A DNA stretch of 64,000 nt, from positions 744,001-808,000 of the forward strand of contig NZ_CP141643.1 of the NCBI RefSeq assembly GCF_038452275.1, in the 5' to 3' direction. The position numbers were made by a program, and so were the translations under genes. This document shows positions 9,797 to 19,644 of this stretch, piece after piece; positions within the stretch are counted from its first letter, which is position 1, and every line of letters starts with the position of its first letter. The DNA is from Corynebacterium sp. BD556 (GTDB lineage: Bacteria; Actinomycetota; Actinomycetes; Mycobacteriales; Mycobacteriaceae). Under the pieces are notes generated by a model. It did no database searches, was not told the origin of the DNA, and saw nothing but the letters and a program-made list of their open reading frames with translations.

Positions 9797-11448
9797 AACA
9801 ACCCGGTGACCACACCATTGTCACCGACGTCAATGTTGTTGGCGGCGGGGGTTTTGGGCAGACCAGGCATGGTCATAACATCGCCGGTTAGCGCGAGGAT
9901 GAAACCGGCGCCGGTGCGCGGAATCAGATTACGCACATGCAGCGTGTGCCCGGTCGGCGCACCAAGCTGCGTGGGATCGTCGCTAAAGGAATACTGCGTT
10001 TTGGAAATACACACCGGCAAGGAGTCAAAGCCGTTGTCTTTCAGGGTCTGTAAATCCCGCAGGGCTGCGGCTGAGTACTGCACATCAGCAGCGCGGTAAA
10101 TCTCACGGGCAATTGTCGCAATTGCGTTTTCTACCCCGTCAGACGGGTCATAAAGCTGATGTGAACTGCCCGTTGCAAGGTTGTCAAGGACCACTTTGGC
10201 TAGATCGACGGCGCCGTCTCCGCCCTTGGCCCACACCTCAGACTCCGCCAACTTGATGCCGCGCTCCTTCGCCCACTGGCGGACGAATTGACGCTCCGCG
10301 TCTGTGTCGGAAGTAAACAGGTTGATGGCAACGACAGGAGTAACGCCGAACTTGGCGACGTTTTCCACGTGGCGTTCCAGGTTAACAATGCCCTCGCGCA
10401 CCGCGGCAACATTTTCCTCGCTCAGACGGTCTTTTGGCACGCCCGCGTTATGCTTCATCGAGCGGATAGTCGCAACGATAACGGCGCCAGCTACGTCAAG
10501 CTCACCATAGCGGGCCTTAATGTCAAAGAACTTCTCCGCACCCAAATCAGAGCCGAATCCAGCTTCGGTGAGAACAAGATCAGCGAAGTTTAAGGCAGTG
10601 CGAGTGGCGATTAATGAGTTACAGCCGTGCGCGATGTTGGCAAAGGGACCGCCATGGATAAACGCCGGGGTCCCGCCCAAGGTTTGAACAAGGTTCGGGT
10701 TGATGGCCTCTTTAAGCAAAGCAGTCATCGCCCCTTCTGCCTTCAGATCGCCGGCCGTGACAGGCTGGCCGTCGTAGGTCAGGCCGATAGTGATGCGTGA
10801 GAGGCGCTTCTTCAAATCGTCGAGGTCTGTGGCGAGACCGAGAATCGCCATGATTTCAGAGGCTGCGGTGATGGTAAAGCCTGTTTCGGCGGGCACACCA
10901 TTGGTCGGCCCGCCAAGCCCGGTGACCACATTGCGCAAGGAGCGGTCGTTGACATCGAGGCAGCGCTGCCAAGTGACGCGGCGCGGGTCGATGCCAAGTT
11001 CGTTGCCTTGCTGGATGTGGTTGTCAATCAGCGCGGAAAGGGTGTTATTAGCCGAAGTAATCGCGTGGAAATCACCAGTGAAATGGAGGTTAATGTTCTC
11101 CATGGGTACCACCTGAGAATAGCCGCCGCCAGCGGCGCCTCCCTTAATGCCCATCACAGGACCCAGCGAAGGCTCACGCAGCGCCACCATGGCGTTGTGG
11201 CCGAGCTTCGCCAGCGCGTCCGTCAACCCAATTAACATCGTGGACTTGCCCTCGCCGGCCGGTGTCGGAGAAACGCCGGTGACGAGGATAAGTTTGCCGG
11301 AGGCGGATTTGTTGACTTTCGTCGTGTCAACTTTCGCCATGACTTTGCCATACGGAATCAAAGCTTCTTCAGCAACCCCCGCCTTGGCGGCAATGTCAGT
11401 GATCGGTTCGAGCGTGTGCGCCTGGGCAATTTCTACGTCGGTAGCCAT
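9793..11448 (-). CDS. fhs: Formate--tetrahydrofolate ligase
   Basis: This enzyme activates formate with ATP to 10-formyl-tetrahydrofolate in one-carbon metabolism. It has 551 residues. The nucleotide loop TPAGEGKST lies near residue 60, followed by REPSLGPVMGIKGGAAGGGYSQV and HFTGDFHAI, all typical of the family. The ATG at 11448 follows AGGTGG; a longer frame to 11508 starts inside dcuA and adds residues unlike the family. The ribosome site lies at the stop of dcuA (5 bp gap), so translation is probably coupled to the C4-dicarboxylate transporter gene. Confidence 0.94.
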   Translation of the reverse strand: MATDVEIAQAHTLEPITDIAAKAGVAEEALIPYGKVMAKVDTTKVNKSASGKLILVTGVSPTPAGEGKSTMLIGLTDALAKLGHNAMVALREPSLGPVMGIKGGAAGGGYSQVVPMENINLHFTGDFHAITSANNTLSALIDNHIQQGNELGIDPRRVTWQRCLDVNDRSLRNVVTGLGGPTNGVPAETGFTITAASEIMAILGLATDLDDLKKRLSRITIGLTYDGQPVTAGDLKAEGAMTALLKEAINPNLVQTLGGTPAFIHGGPFANIAHGCNSLIATRTALNFADLVLTEAGFGSDLGAEKFFDIKARYGELDVAGAVIVATIRSMKHNAGVPKDRLSEENVAAVREGIVNLERHVENVAKFGVTPVVAINLFTSDTDAERQFVRQWAKERGIKLAESEVWAKGGDGAVDLAKVVLDNLATGSSHQLYDPSDGVENAIATIAREIYRAADVQYSAAALRDLQTLKDNGFDSLPVCISKTQYSFSDDPTQLGAPTGHTLHVRNLIPRTGAGFILALTGDVMTMPGLPKTPAANNIDVGDNGVVTGLF

Positions 11449-11453
11449 GCCAC

Positions 11454-12764
11454 CTAGAGTACAACGGCTCCGATCGCGTAGGACAGGATCACAGACAGAG
11501 CAATGCACACTACACCGGGGATAAGGAAGGGATGATCGAAGACATATTTACCGATGCGTGTCGAGCCCGTGTCATCCATTTCCACCGCGGCCAAAAGAGT
11601 CGGGTAGGTCGGAAGGACAAACAGTGCAGAGACGGCCGGGAAGGCCGCTAATGCAGTCAAGGGGCTGACACCGATGGCGATGGCAGCGGGCATAAGGGCT
11701 TTCGCAGTGGCTGCCTGCGAATACAGCAGCGAAGCGGCGAAGAAAAGTACCACAGCCAAAAGCCACGGCGCCGCGTTGAGAACATCTCCCGACAGAGCCT
11801 TGATCTGCTCAATGTAATGGTTGATGAAGGTCGTGCCAAGCCAGGCCACGCCCAGCACACAGACGGAGGCGGACATGCCTGAGCGAAACACCTGGGTGTT
11901 GAGCACCTGGGCGGAATTGTTGCCCGTGGCTAGAACAATCACCGCGGCGGCCGCAAGCATGATGGCCATGATCGCCTCGTTGCGCGGGATCGTCGGATCT
12001 GGGATCAATCCGATCTGTTCGGAAATAAGGGTTGCGTAAACCATGACAACAACGATGGCGGCGGCGAAAATTGCGACGGAAGCCTTCGCGCCCTTCGGGG
12101 CTACGTATTGCGCGGCTGGCGCTGGACGCGCCACCAGACCCTTTTCTAGGCGCTCCTGGTAGATGGGGTCGTCGAGAAGCGGGACACCCATCCGGTTGGC
12201 AATGAACGCCGTGGGAAAGATAGCCAAAAACGTCGCTGGAATCATGACGCCGAGCAATTGCAGGTAGCCAACCCCCAAAGGCTCCAAGACGCTCGCCATG
12301 AACACCACAGCGGCCGAAATCGGGGAGGCCACGATAGCCATTTGCGAGGCGATCACAGCCACCGACAAGGGACGCGACGGGCGCACCTCGCCTTCCTTAG
12401 CCACTTCCACGATGACCGGCAACGTGGAAAAAGCAGTGTGGCCGGTGCCGGCGAGGACCGTCATCAGCCAAGTGACAATCGGGGCGAAAAGGGTGATCTG
12501 CTTCGGATTGCGTCTTAGGAAACGCTCCGCGACGTGGACAAGGTAGTCCATGCCACCGGCAAGCTGCATGGCGGCGATCGCGGTGATGACACACATGATG
12601 ATGCCAATGACATCGAAGGGGATGGCTTCGGCGCTAACCGTCATCCCTGTCAGACCAAGAAGAAGGACTCCAAGGCCACCAGCGAATCCGATGGCGATGG
12701 AGCCCATGCGGGCACCAAGAACGATGGCGCCCAACAAGATGATGAGCTGGAGTGCAAACAGCAT
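11454..12764 (-). CDS. dcuA: Anaerobic C4-dicarboxylate antiporter, DcuA/DcuB family
   Basis: This polytopic inner-membrane carrier of 436 residues exchanges aspartate, fumarate, malate and succinate. The sequence is close to E. coli DcuA throughout: GFAGGLGVLLLGL, AGGMDYLVHVAE, FLRRNPKQIT, SPISAAVV, LLYSQAATAKALMP and LPTYPTLLAAVEMDDTGSTRIGK. The ATG at 12764 is preferred because AGGAA lies 9 nt upstream; a GTG at 12773 would sit on the ribosome site. It lies between aspA and fhs on the same strand. The aspA-dcuA pairing, also found in E. coli, points to aspartate uptake coupled to succinate export during fumarate respiration. Confidence 0.93.
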   Translation of the reverse strand: MLFALQLIILLGAIVLGARMGSIAIGFAGGLGVLLLGLTGMTVSAEAIPFDVIGIIMCVITAIAAMQLAGGMDYLVHVAERFLRRNPKQITLFAPIVTWLMTVLAGTGHTAFSTLPVIVEVAKEGEVRPSRPLSVAVIASQMAIVASPISAAVVFMASVLEPLGVGYLQLLGVMIPATFLAIFPTAFIANRMGVPLLDDPIYQERLEKGLVARPAPAAQYVAPKGAKASVAIFAAAIVVVMVYATLISEQIGLIPDPTIPRNEAIMAIMLAAAAVIVLATGNNSAQVLNTQVFRSGMSASVCVLGVAWLGTTFINHYIEQIKALSGDVLNAAPWLLAVVLFFAASLLYSQAATAKALMPAAIAIGVSPLTALAAFPAVSALFVLPTYPTLLAAVEMDDTGSTRIGKYVFDHPFLIPGVVCIALSVILSYAIGAVVL

Positions 12765-12777
12765 CTGGGACACTTCC

Positions 12778-12803
12778 TATTGTTGAAATTTATATCAACA
12801 ATA
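12778..12803. promoter_or_regulatory. Perfect inverted repeat upstream of dcuA
   Basis: The arms TATTGTTGA (12778-12786) and TCAACAATA (12795-12803) form a perfect 9-bp inverted repeat around an AT-rich 8-nt centre, within the 80-bp gap between aspA and dcuA and immediately upstream of the dcuA ribosome site. The core TTGAA-N6-ATCAA resembles a CRP/FNR-family palindrome in style. It lacks a following T-run, so an operator, or an RNA hairpin shielding the ribosome site, is more likely than a terminator. Confidence 0.55.
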
Positions 12804-12844
12804 AGTATTCCCTGGACGGAGCCTGCCCGCAAACCGCCAAACAG

Positions 12845-14275
12845 CTACTTGTCGTCTTCGTCGATATAGAGCTTGCCGCGAAACTCCGGGTGCATGAGGT
12901 TTTCCTTGCTAAAGGCTCGATCGAGATCTTCCTCACTCATCAAACCCTTCTCCAGCACCAAATCGCGGACACTGCGACCCGTCGCTGCAGCCTCCTTGCC
13001 AATCACATCACCGTTGTGGTGGCCGATATAGGGATTAAGGTAGGTGATAATGCCGATGGAGCTGGTCACGTAGGCTTCGCACACCTCCGGGTTAGCAGTA
13101 ATGCCGGTGACACACTTCTCGCGCAATGTCTGCGCAGCGTTACGCAAAAGCTTGATGGAGCTAAACAAACATTCGGCGATGACCGGCTCCATGACGTTGA
13201 GCTGGAGCTGGCCAGCCTCGGAAGCCATGGACACACTAACGTCGTTGCCCATGACCTTGAAACAGGCCTGGTTGACAACCTCTGGGATCACAGGGTTAAC
13301 CTTTGCCGGCATGATTGAGGAACCTGCCTGGCGCTCCGGCAAGTTGATTTCACCCAGACCAGCGCGCGGACCAGAAGAAAGCAAACGCAGATCGTTGCAA
13401 ATCTTCGACAGCTTCATCGCAGCACGCTTCAGGGCGGAATGCATCATCACGTAACCACCAGTATCGGAGGTCGCCTCAATCAAATCCGGAGATGCCTGAA
13501 TGTCCAACCCGGTGACCTCCCGCAGGGCCGAAACAACCTGGTCACGGTAGCCGGATGGAGTATTGATTCCAGTGCCGATGGCGGTCGCACCAAGGTTTAC
13601 CTCAAGGAGGGCATCCGCCGCGGAGCGGATGGTGCGTTGTTCCTCCGCCAAGTTCGCGCCGAATGCAGTGAACTCTTGGCCCAGGGTCATCGGGACGGCG
13701 TCTTGGAGTTGGGTTCGTCCCATCTTAATAATGTCCGCGAACTCGTCGCCCTTGGCGCGGAAAGATTTCTGCAGCGCGTCGAGTTCGGTAAGAAGGCCCT
13801 GCACTGAGTAATAGACACCGAGGCGGAAACCGGTCGGGTATGCATCATTGGTCGACTGGGACATGTTGACGTCGTCGTTCGGGTTAATGACGTCGTAGGA
13901 GCCCTTTTCCTTACCTATGTGTTCAAGCGCCAGATTAGCGATGACTTCGTTGGTGTTCATGTTCACCGAAGTTCCAGCGCCGCCCTGGAACATATCAATC
14001 GGGAATTGATCGAGGCAACGGCCCTCCTCGATGATCTGGTCGCAGGCCCACATGATGGCCTCAGCCTTCGCCTTAGGAAGAGTATGCAAACGACGGTTCG
14101 CCATAGCAGTGGCTTTCTTCACCTGCGCCATGCCACGGATGAAATCGGGCAGTTCGTTAATAGTCGAGCCGGAGATCGCAAAATTGTCCACGGCGCGCAG
14201 GGTGTGGATACCGTAATACTTGTCCGCGGGGACTTCCATGGTGCCAAGCAGGTCTACTTCGGTGCGTGTACTCAT
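12845..14275 (-). CDS. aspA: Aspartate ammonia-lyase
   Basis: This enzyme deaminates L-aspartate to fumarate and ammonia. The 476-residue protein belongs to the fumarase/aspartase superfamily. It shows [30 protein letters not shown], and the flexible catalytic SS loop in [16 protein letters not shown]. The ATG at 14275 gives the usual N-terminus [11 protein letters not shown]; upstream in-frame ATGs exist at 14284 and 14287. It begins about 33 bp after hisG stops, so read-through from the his genes is possible. With DcuA it would supply fumarate as electron acceptor or feed aspartate nitrogen into metabolism. Confidence 0.95.
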   Translation of the reverse strand: MSTRTEVDLLGTMEVPADKYYGIHTLRAVDNFAISGSTINELPDFIRGMAQVKKATAMANRRLHTLPKAKAEAIMWACDQIIEEGRCLDQFPIDMFQGGAGTSVNMNTNEVIANLALEHIGKEKGSYDVINPNDDVNMSQSTNDAYPTGFRLGVYYSVQGLLTELDALQKSFRAKGDEFADIIKMGRTQLQDAVPMTLGQEFTAFGANLAEEQRTIRSAADALLEVNLGATAIGTGINTPSGYRDQVVSALREVTGLDIQASPDLIEATSDTGGYVMMHSALKRAAMKLSKICNDLRLLSSGPRAGLGEINLPERQAGSSIMPAKVNPVIPEVVNQACFKVMGNDVSVSMASEAGQLQLNVMEPVIAECLFSSIKLLRNAAQTLREKCVTGITANPEVCEAYVTSSIGIITYLNPYIGHHNGDVIGKEAAATGRSVRDLVLEKGLMSEEDLDRAFSKENLMHPEFRGKLYIDEDDK

Positions 14276-14308
14276 ATCTGCCATCATACGCACCCCGGCG
14301 CAGCCACA

Positions 14309-15157
14309 TCAGAGGCGAGCGATCCGCACCTGCGTTGCCAAAATGCCCTCCGCACCTATCGCTGCCAGCGCATCCATCACATTATTCGCCTCGGCCTGCG
14401 GCACCATGGCGCGAACCGCGACCCATCCCTCACGTGACAACGGGGAAACCGTCGGCCCGGTGATACCGGGGGTAAGTGCCGAAGCCTCCGCGAGACTGAC
14501 ACGGGCAATGTTGTAATCGATCATGAGGTAGTTTTGCGCGTTGAGAATACCTTGAATGCGTTTGAGCACAACGCGGTGATGCTCCACTAGCTCCAAACCT
14601 TTACGCTTAATCACCACTGCCTCACTGGTGGTCATCGGATCGCCGAAGGGCGCAAGGCCTTGTTGGCGCAACGTGGCACCTGTAGAGACGACATCGGCAA
14701 TGACATCGGCCACCCCGAGCTTAATGGCGATCTCTACCGCCCCGTCCAAGCGAATCACCTGCGCAGGTTCAATGCCGAGCTTTGCTAAATAATCCACCAC
14801 TAGGTGCGGGTAGGAGGTAGCAATGCGCTTGCCTTGAAGGTCTTTGACCGTCCAGCTCTCTCCTGCGGGCGCGGCGAAGCGGAAAGTGGAGCGCCCGAAG
14901 CCTAGTTGGAGAACCTCCTCCACATCCGCCCGGGAGTCCAGCGCTAAGTCGCGGCCTGTGATACCCAGGTCTAGGTGGCCCTGGGCAACATAGATGGCAA
15001 TATCTTTCGGGCGCAGGTAAAAAAACTCGACACCGTTGTCTTCGTCGGCAACATTCAGGGCTTTGTGCATCCCACGGGACTTATAGCCCGCCTCCTTGAG
15101 CACCTCCATCGCCTTGTCTGACAGCGATCCCTTGTTGGGTACGGCAATCTTGATCAT
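14309..15157 (-). CDS. hisG: ATP phosphoribosyltransferase HisG (long form)
   Basis: HisG catalyses the first, feedback-inhibited step of histidine synthesis, joining ATP and PRPP. Its 282 residues match the long HisG with a C-terminal ACT-like regulatory domain. It shows IKIAVPNKGSLSD at the start, GITGRDLALD, and the PRPP-binding DVVSTGATLRQQGL. The ATG at 15157 is chosen, because AGGAG lies 11 nt upstream; the GTG at 15169 overlaps that ribosome site. hisE stops 14 bp upstream. Confidence 0.95.
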   Translation of the reverse strand: MIKIAVPNKGSLSDKAMEVLKEAGYKSRGMHKALNVADEDNGVEFFYLRPKDIAIYVAQGHLDLGITGRDLALDSRADVEEVLQLGFGRSTFRFAAPAGESWTVKDLQGKRIATSYPHLVVDYLAKLGIEPAQVIRLDGAVEIAIKLGVADVIADVVSTGATLRQQGLAPFGDPMTTSEAVVIKRKGLELVEHHRVVLKRIQGILNAQNYLMIDYNIARVSLAEASALTPGITGPTVSPLSREGWVAVRAMVPQAEANNVMDALAAIGAEGILATQVRIARL

Positions 15158-15171
15158 CGGCTTGGGCACTC

Positions 15172-15435
15172 CTAAAGGTACTTGTAGATGTCGTCGACGC
15201 TCAGGCCACGCTTAATCATCATCACCTGCGTCCAGTAGAGAAGCTGGCTGATCTCCTCAGCCAAGTGATCATCCGACTGGTACTCGGAGGCCATCCACAC
15301 CTCGCCAGCTTCCTCGATGATCTTCTTACCAATGAAATGCTCCCCCTTGTCCAAAGCTTCCACGGTAGCGGAGCCCTCCGGTCGCTCATGGGCTTTGCGG
15401 GTTAATTCGGCAAAAAGATCCTCGAAGGTTTTCAC
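15172..15435 (-). CDS. hisE: Phosphoribosyl-ATP pyrophosphatase HisE
   Basis: This is the second step of histidine synthesis, hydrolysing PR-ATP to PR-AMP. The 87-residue all-alpha MazG-like protein carries [10 protein letters not shown] with the metal-binding glutamates, and [12 protein letters not shown]. It forms a two-gene unit with hisG, as in mycobacteria and corynebacteria where the other his genes lie elsewhere. Confidence 0.95.
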   Translation of the reverse strand: MKTFEDLFAELTRKAHERPEGSATVEALDKGEHFIGKKIIEEAGEVWMASEYQSDDHLAEEISQLLYWTQVMMIKRGLSVDDIYKYL

Positions 15436-15446
15436 GCTGGTTCACT

Positions 15447-16103
15447 TTAACGCATGAGGTCGACAAACCAACGGCTGACATGCAAGTGATCAGCCCCAAG
15501 GAAAAGAGACGGGTCGAAACTGCGCACACCTTCGGGCACCTCATCGCTCAAGCCCAGCACGTGACATCCTGCGGCAGCCGCAGCGCTCATGCCCGCCCAC
15601 GAATCCTCAAAGACCAAACAATCCTGCGGCCGCGCCCCCACTCTGCGGGCTGCTTCGAGGTAACCATCCGGGGCGGGTTTCGGAGCAACCTCGTCTCCGG
15701 CGATAGAACCCACAAAGAAATCGGAGCCGACAGCGGCGATGGAAACGTCGGCAAGCTCGCGCTCCGTGTTGGTCACCACCATCATGGGCACGCCCGCGCC
15801 TCGCAGTGAAGAAAGCAGGCCATAAATACCTGGGTTCGGCTTGAGTCGGCCCGAAAACAACTCAGCCATGCGTTTATACATCCAATTCCGGAAACGTTCG
15901 TAGTCCCCGTCTTTGAGCTTATAGCCAGCATGAGCGGCGCAAATACTTAAGGTGTTGGCGAAGCTGCCACCAACGGTTCGCTCGCGCAGCTCAGGTGTCA
16001 GTGGTCGGCCGAGTTTTTCCGCCAACTCGTAGGTGGCCACACCCCACAACGGCTCTGAATCAACCAGCGTGCCGTCCATGTCCCACAAAACGGCCGCTGG
16101 CAT
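15447..16103 (-). CDS. HAD-superfamily phosphatase (beta-phosphoglucomutase-like)
   Basis: This is a 218-residue HAD hydrolase of subfamily IA. Motif I DMDGTLVDSEP is near residue 8, motif II is VVTNTE, the motif III lysine lies in the VAPKPAPDGY region, and motif IV is FEDSWAGMSAA. A helical cap domain lies between motifs I and II. The ATG at 16103 follows AGGGAC, while a longer frame to 16268 lacks family-like sequence. The start lies 4 bp after the upstream gene. The substrate cannot be told from sequence. Confidence 0.85.
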   Translation of the reverse strand: MPAAVLWDMDGTLVDSEPLWGVATYELAEKLGRPLTPELRERTVGGSFANTLSICAAHAGYKLKDGDYERFRNWMYKRMAELFSGRLKPNPGIYGLLSSLRGAGVPMMVVTNTERELADVSIAAVGSDFFVGSIAGDEVAPKPAPDGYLEAARRVGARPQDCLVFEDSWAGMSAAAAAGCHVLGLSDEVPEGVRSFDPSLFLGADHLHVSRWFVDLMR

Positions 16104-16107
16104 GTCC

Positions 16108-16488
16108 CTACTCAAGCTCCGGCAGGTTGTTGAGGGCATCATCATCCGCGCCTGTTGCCGCGCAGGCACGGAAAACCAAAGACTCCAGGTCAGCCTTCTC
16201 CTCCGGCTCAAGCACAGCATTGGCGTGTGAGGCGTTGAACGCTTCGAGGTTGGCGTAGAAAGGTTCAACGACCTTGTTTACGGTGGCGCTATCAGGGTCG
16301 TCGCCAAGCAGCTCAAGCGCGTCGAGGAACATTTCAATCAGCCTTTTCAAATCGTTGACTACGGCCGGGTCAAAAGGCTGCTCCCACAGTTCTTTATCCT
16401 CGTCGCGCAGGTAGGAGCCGGAAGCGAAAGTGGTCAAATCGTCGATGAACTCATCAACATCGGGTTGGAATTGGCTGCGGATGCTCAT
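16108..16488 (-). CDS. Conserved hypothetical acidic protein downstream of mshC
   Basis: This is a 126-residue, helix-rich, strongly acidic protein (ATG 16488; ATG 16497 adds three residues). It has no signal peptide, membrane segment or motif I can name. It contains DEFIDDLTTFASGSYLRDED and ends DDDALNNLPELE. It lies between mshC (about 15 bp gap) and the HAD gene (4 bp gap), so it is presumably expressed with them. I do not recognise a function. Confidence 0.75.
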   Translation of the reverse strand: MSIRSQFQPDVDEFIDDLTTFASGSYLRDEDKELWEQPFDPAVVNDLKRLIEMFLDALELLGDDPDSATVNKVVEPFYANLEAFNASHANAVLEPEEKADLESLVFRACAATGADDDALNNLPELE

Positions 16489-16503
16489 GCGTTTCATTGT
16501 GCG

Positions 16504-17718
16504 CTAAACCACGCGAAGCCGCACGCCCAAAAGGCCCTCGACGGCAGCAGCGACAATTCCGTCGTGGTCACCGCGGACCTCGTCCAGGATGGACAAGGCT
16601 TGAGGGGTGTCAAGATCTTCTGCAAGTGCCGCGCGAAGCTTATCGACGACTCCCCTCGCCTCATCCCGCGACACCTTCCGCGCCGCCGCCTCACGCCACC
16701 GAGCCAGACGATTGTGCGCAGTGGCGACAAGCGCGCCGGAAAAATCGCGGTCGGCGCGGTAATGACCCGAAAAAACAGCCAAGCGAATGGCGCTCGGATC
16801 GTGGCCGGCCTCAGTGAGCTTGTGCACAAAGACCAAATTGCCCAGCGACTTAGACATCTTCGTGCCCTCCAGGCCGATCATCCCGGCATGGACGTAATGA
16901 TTTGCCATACGCCTCGTGCCATAAGCTGCCTCGGCATGTGCGGCGGAGAACTCGTGGTGCGGAAACGCAAGGTCGGAACCTCCGCCCTGGATCGAAAAAG
17001 TGCTGCCCAAACGGTTGGTGGCAATTGCTGAACACTCAACGTGCCAGCCGGGCCGGCCGGGACCAAACGGAGACTCCCAAGACGGCTCGCCCTCACGCTC
17101 TCCGCGCCACAACAAAGCGTCAAGGCTGTCGCGTTTGCCGAAACGCTCGGGGTCCCCGCCGCGCTGAGCGAAAAACTCCTCCATAGCGGCCCTGTTCAAA
17201 TTCGACTCGTAACCGAACTGCTCCGTCGCCACAATTGAAGCGTAGATATCGCCCTGGTCAACACGGTAGGCAGCACCAACCTCCAAAAGCCTTCCCACCA
17301 TCTCTACGACCTCCTCGACGCTTTCTACTGCTCCGATATAGTCGCGCGGCGGAATCACCGACAACGTCTCCATGTCCGAGCGAAACAGGTTGATCTGCTC
17401 TCGGCCCAGATCGCGCCAATCCACTCCGTCGCGCTCGGCGCGCTCGAAAAGAGGGTCGTCTACGTCGGTAATGTTTTGCACGTAATGCACATCGTGACCA
17501 TTGGCGAGTAATTGGCGGTAAACCAGGTCAAAAGCCAAATACGTCGCTGCGTGGCCGAGGTGGGTCGAATCATAAGGTGTAATACCGCAGACATACATGC
17601 CCACCTCGTCACCGGATACATCAACGGGTTTGATGATTCCATCAGCGGTGTCGAAAAGCCGCAATTCGACAGGCTCACCCGCAACTTCAGGTATGGAAGG
17701 ACTCGGCCATGAACGCAT
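16504..17718 (-). CDS. mshC: L-cysteine:1D-myo-inositol 2-amino-2-deoxy-alpha-D-glucopyranoside ligase MshC
   Basis: MshC attaches cysteine to GlcN-inositol in mycothiol synthesis. It is a class I cysteinyl-tRNA synthetase paralog without the anticodon-binding domain. The 404-residue product shows the zinc Cys in [10 protein letters not shown] (Cys44), the HIGH-type HLGH at 53-56, [28 protein letters not shown], and the KMSKS loop in [10 protein letters not shown]. The N-terminus MRSWPSP matches the mycobacterial enzyme. It is the clearest lineage marker for an actinomycete in this window. Confidence 0.96.
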   Translation of the reverse strand: MRSWPSPSIPEVAGEPVELRLFDTADGIIKPVDVSGDEVGMYVCGITPYDSTHLGHAATYLAFDLVYRQLLANGHDVHYVQNITDVDDPLFERAERDGVDWRDLGREQINLFRSDMETLSVIPPRDYIGAVESVEEVVEMVGRLLEVGAAYRVDQGDIYASIVATEQFGYESNLNRAAMEEFFAQRGGDPERFGKRDSLDALLWRGEREGEPSWESPFGPGRPGWHVECSAIATNRLGSTFSIQGGGSDLAFPHHEFSAAHAEAAYGTRRMANHYVHAGMIGLEGTKMSKSLGNLVFVHKLTEAGHDPSAIRLAVFSGHYRADRDFSGALVATAHNRLARWREAAARKVSRDEARGVVDKLRAALAEDLDTPQALSILDEVRGDHDGIVAAAVEGLLGVRLRVV

Positions 17719-17734
17719 GTGCTCTACCCTACTG

Positions 17735-18562
17735 CTAACCTGCCGCCATCACTCCGGTGCCCAACAAAACCATCACGACGAGGCCCAACGGGATGCGGTA
17801 TGCGGCAAACCACGCAAAGGAGTGGTTGGACACAAACTTCAAAAGCCACGCGATGGACACGTATCCCACGGCGAAAGCGATCGCGCTGCCGACGATAAGC
17901 TGCAAGCCGGTCGCGGCCTGGCCCGCCTGGGGCGCGAAGGCGTCGGGAAGCGAAAACAGCCCCGACGCCAACACTGCGGGGATGGCCAGCAGGAAACTGA
18001 AGCGAGTCGCCACCTCACGGTCAAGGTTGAGAAACAGCCCACCGGAGATCGTCCCGCCAGAACGCGACACGCCAGGGATCAATGCAAGACATTGCCACAG
18101 CCCCATAATGACAGCGTCTTTCATGGTCAGTTCCGCAAAGCCGCGCGTTTTGGTGCCCTTGCGCTCAGCAAGAATAAAGACCAAAGAAAACACGATCAAC
18201 ACCGCGGCCGTGATCCATAGGTTGCGGAAGTTCTGGCGAATCAAGTCCTTGAGCAAAAAGCCAAGAATACCGACAGGGATCGTGCCGACAATGACCATCC
18301 ACCCCATCCGGTAATCGAAGCCGCGCTTGTCCTTGTCCACAAGGCCGACTAACCACCCGGTGAAAAACCTCCAAATGTCCTTGGCAAAAAAGATCAGCAC
18401 CGCAAGCTCAGTGCCGAGCTGAATCACGGCTGTGAAACTTGCGCCCGCATCCGCGCCCCACAAAAACTGCGAAACGATGCGCAGGTGCCCAGAGGAAGAC
18501 ACTGGGAGAAACTCCGTCAGTCCCTGCACAACCGAAAGGACGATTACCTGCACCCAGCTCAT
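17735..18562 (-). CDS. uppP: Undecaprenyl-diphosphatase UppP (BacA)
   Basis: This integral membrane enzyme recycles undecaprenyl diphosphate, the lipid carrier of peptidoglycan, by removing a phosphate. It has 275 residues and about eight membrane segments. The signature [15 protein letters not shown] lies near the N-terminus and [14 protein letters not shown] is the second conserved loop with the catalytic Arg. ATG 18562 is used; an ATG at 18580 adds six residues. It is the first gene of the leftward run leading to mshC, 16 bp downstream. Confidence 0.95.
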   Translation of the reverse strand: MSWVQVIVLSVVQGLTEFLPVSSSGHLRIVSQFLWGADAGASFTAVIQLGTELAVLIFFAKDIWRFFTGWLVGLVDKDKRGFDYRMGWMVIVGTIPVGILGFLLKDLIRQNFRNLWITAAVLIVFSLVFILAERKGTKTRGFAELTMKDAVIMGLWQCLALIPGVSRSGGTISGGLFLNLDREVATRFSFLLAIPAVLASGLFSLPDAFAPQAGQAATGLQLIVGSAIAFAVGYVSIAWLLKFVSNHSFAWFAAYRIPLGLVVMVLLGTGVMAAG

Positions 18563-18622
18563 AGGTTCCGCAACGCTCATGGGTTGAAACCCTACCTTTG
18601 GGCGTTGCTAAGCTTGCAACTT

Positions 18623-19624
18623 GTGAAGGTGCCAGGTGTGAAGTTTCTGTCTGTAGTCCTCGTAGTCGGCACGGCTCTCGCGTTGGGCGCTTGTCAACAA
18701 CAGTCCGAACAGGGCGAGGAAGCGCCGGCCGGGATGGGAAACGCGGTTCCAGCCGTGTCTCCCCCTGCGACAGCTCCCGACGGCACCGTCTACCCTTTCG
18801 ACGCCGTCGACGACCTAGATGCCACGGAAGGTCTCATCGCCGTGCGTAGCGGCGAGACCTTGCAGATAGGTTCGCTCGAAGATCTCACAAACGGTGCCGC
18901 GGCACGCTACCTGCTCGACAGCCGCTGTACCGATGTCACAGCTAACGCCGGAGTTTTCACCGTCGCCTGTGCAGATGACATCCACACCTTCACCGCCGCC
19001 GGTAAAAAAGACCTCGCTGTGCCCTCACCAGTCTCAGCGGCTGCACGCACCTCCACCGGTGAAATTGTAGCGGGCAGCGCCGGGCAGCGCAGGGTCACCG
19101 TTTTCCGTGACGGTGAGGGGGAAAAATCCTTCGACGTGGCACGTGAATCCGACCGAATCCTGGCCTCACAGCGGCCAGGGCAGGCAGATTCCGTCGTGCG
19201 CATAAATTACTTCGACACCACGATCCAAGGCATTGATTGGGAGAACAACCGACAAGGCGCAACGCTACGCGCCGGCCTGGGCGTAGCGAGTGTCGCAGCG
19301 GGCCGCGACGGGATGTTTATCGCAGCCGATGCCACCGGCTCGCAACTGCTGGTCTACAACACCGACGACATCATCCGGCTGCAGATGACGGCGCCGGTTG
19401 CCAAAAGCCCGTGGGCTGTCGCGTGGGACGACACCAACGAGCTGGCGTGGATTACCTCCACGGCCACCAACACTGCCGAAGGCTACAGCCTGTCCACCGG
19501 CGTGCCCATTAAACGCGAAACCCACGCAACTGTCGCCGACGCACAGCACATGGTCGTGCTGGAAAATGGCACCCTGCTCATCGCCTCCGCTTCCGGCGCT
19601 GGCCTCCAGGTCATCGCTCCTTAA
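18623..19624 (+). CDS. Secreted lipoprotein with beta-propeller-like repeats
   Basis: This is a 333-residue protein with a lipoprotein signal peptide: [19 protein letters not shown], where Cys follows the ALGA lipobox, then a Gln/Glu/Pro-rich linker. The rest has repeated hydrophobic-strand patterns ([50 protein letters not shown]) that suggest a beta-propeller. GTG 18623 or GTG 18638 could be the start; both leave an intact lipobox. TAAGCT at 18609-18614 could serve as a -10 for a leaderless mRNA. It sits 20 bp ahead of pyrD. Its function is unknown. Confidence 0.8.
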   Translation: MKVPGVKFLSVVLVVGTALALGACQQQSEQGEEAPAGMGNAVPAVSPPATAPDGTVYPFDAVDDLDATEGLIAVRSGETLQIGSLEDLTNGAAARYLLDSRCTDVTANAGVFTVACADDIHTFTAAGKKDLAVPSPVSAAARTSTGEIVAGSAGQRRVTVFRDGEGEKSFDVARESDRILASQRPGQADSVVRINYFDTTIQGIDWENNRQGATLRAGLGVASVAAGRDGMFIAADATGSQLLVYNTDDIIRLQMTAPVAKSPWAVAWDDTNELAWITSTATNTAEGYSLSTGVPIKRETHATVADAQHMVVLENGTLLIASASGAGLQVIAP

Positions 19625-19644
19625 GAAAGGCTGTTGTTTACACC

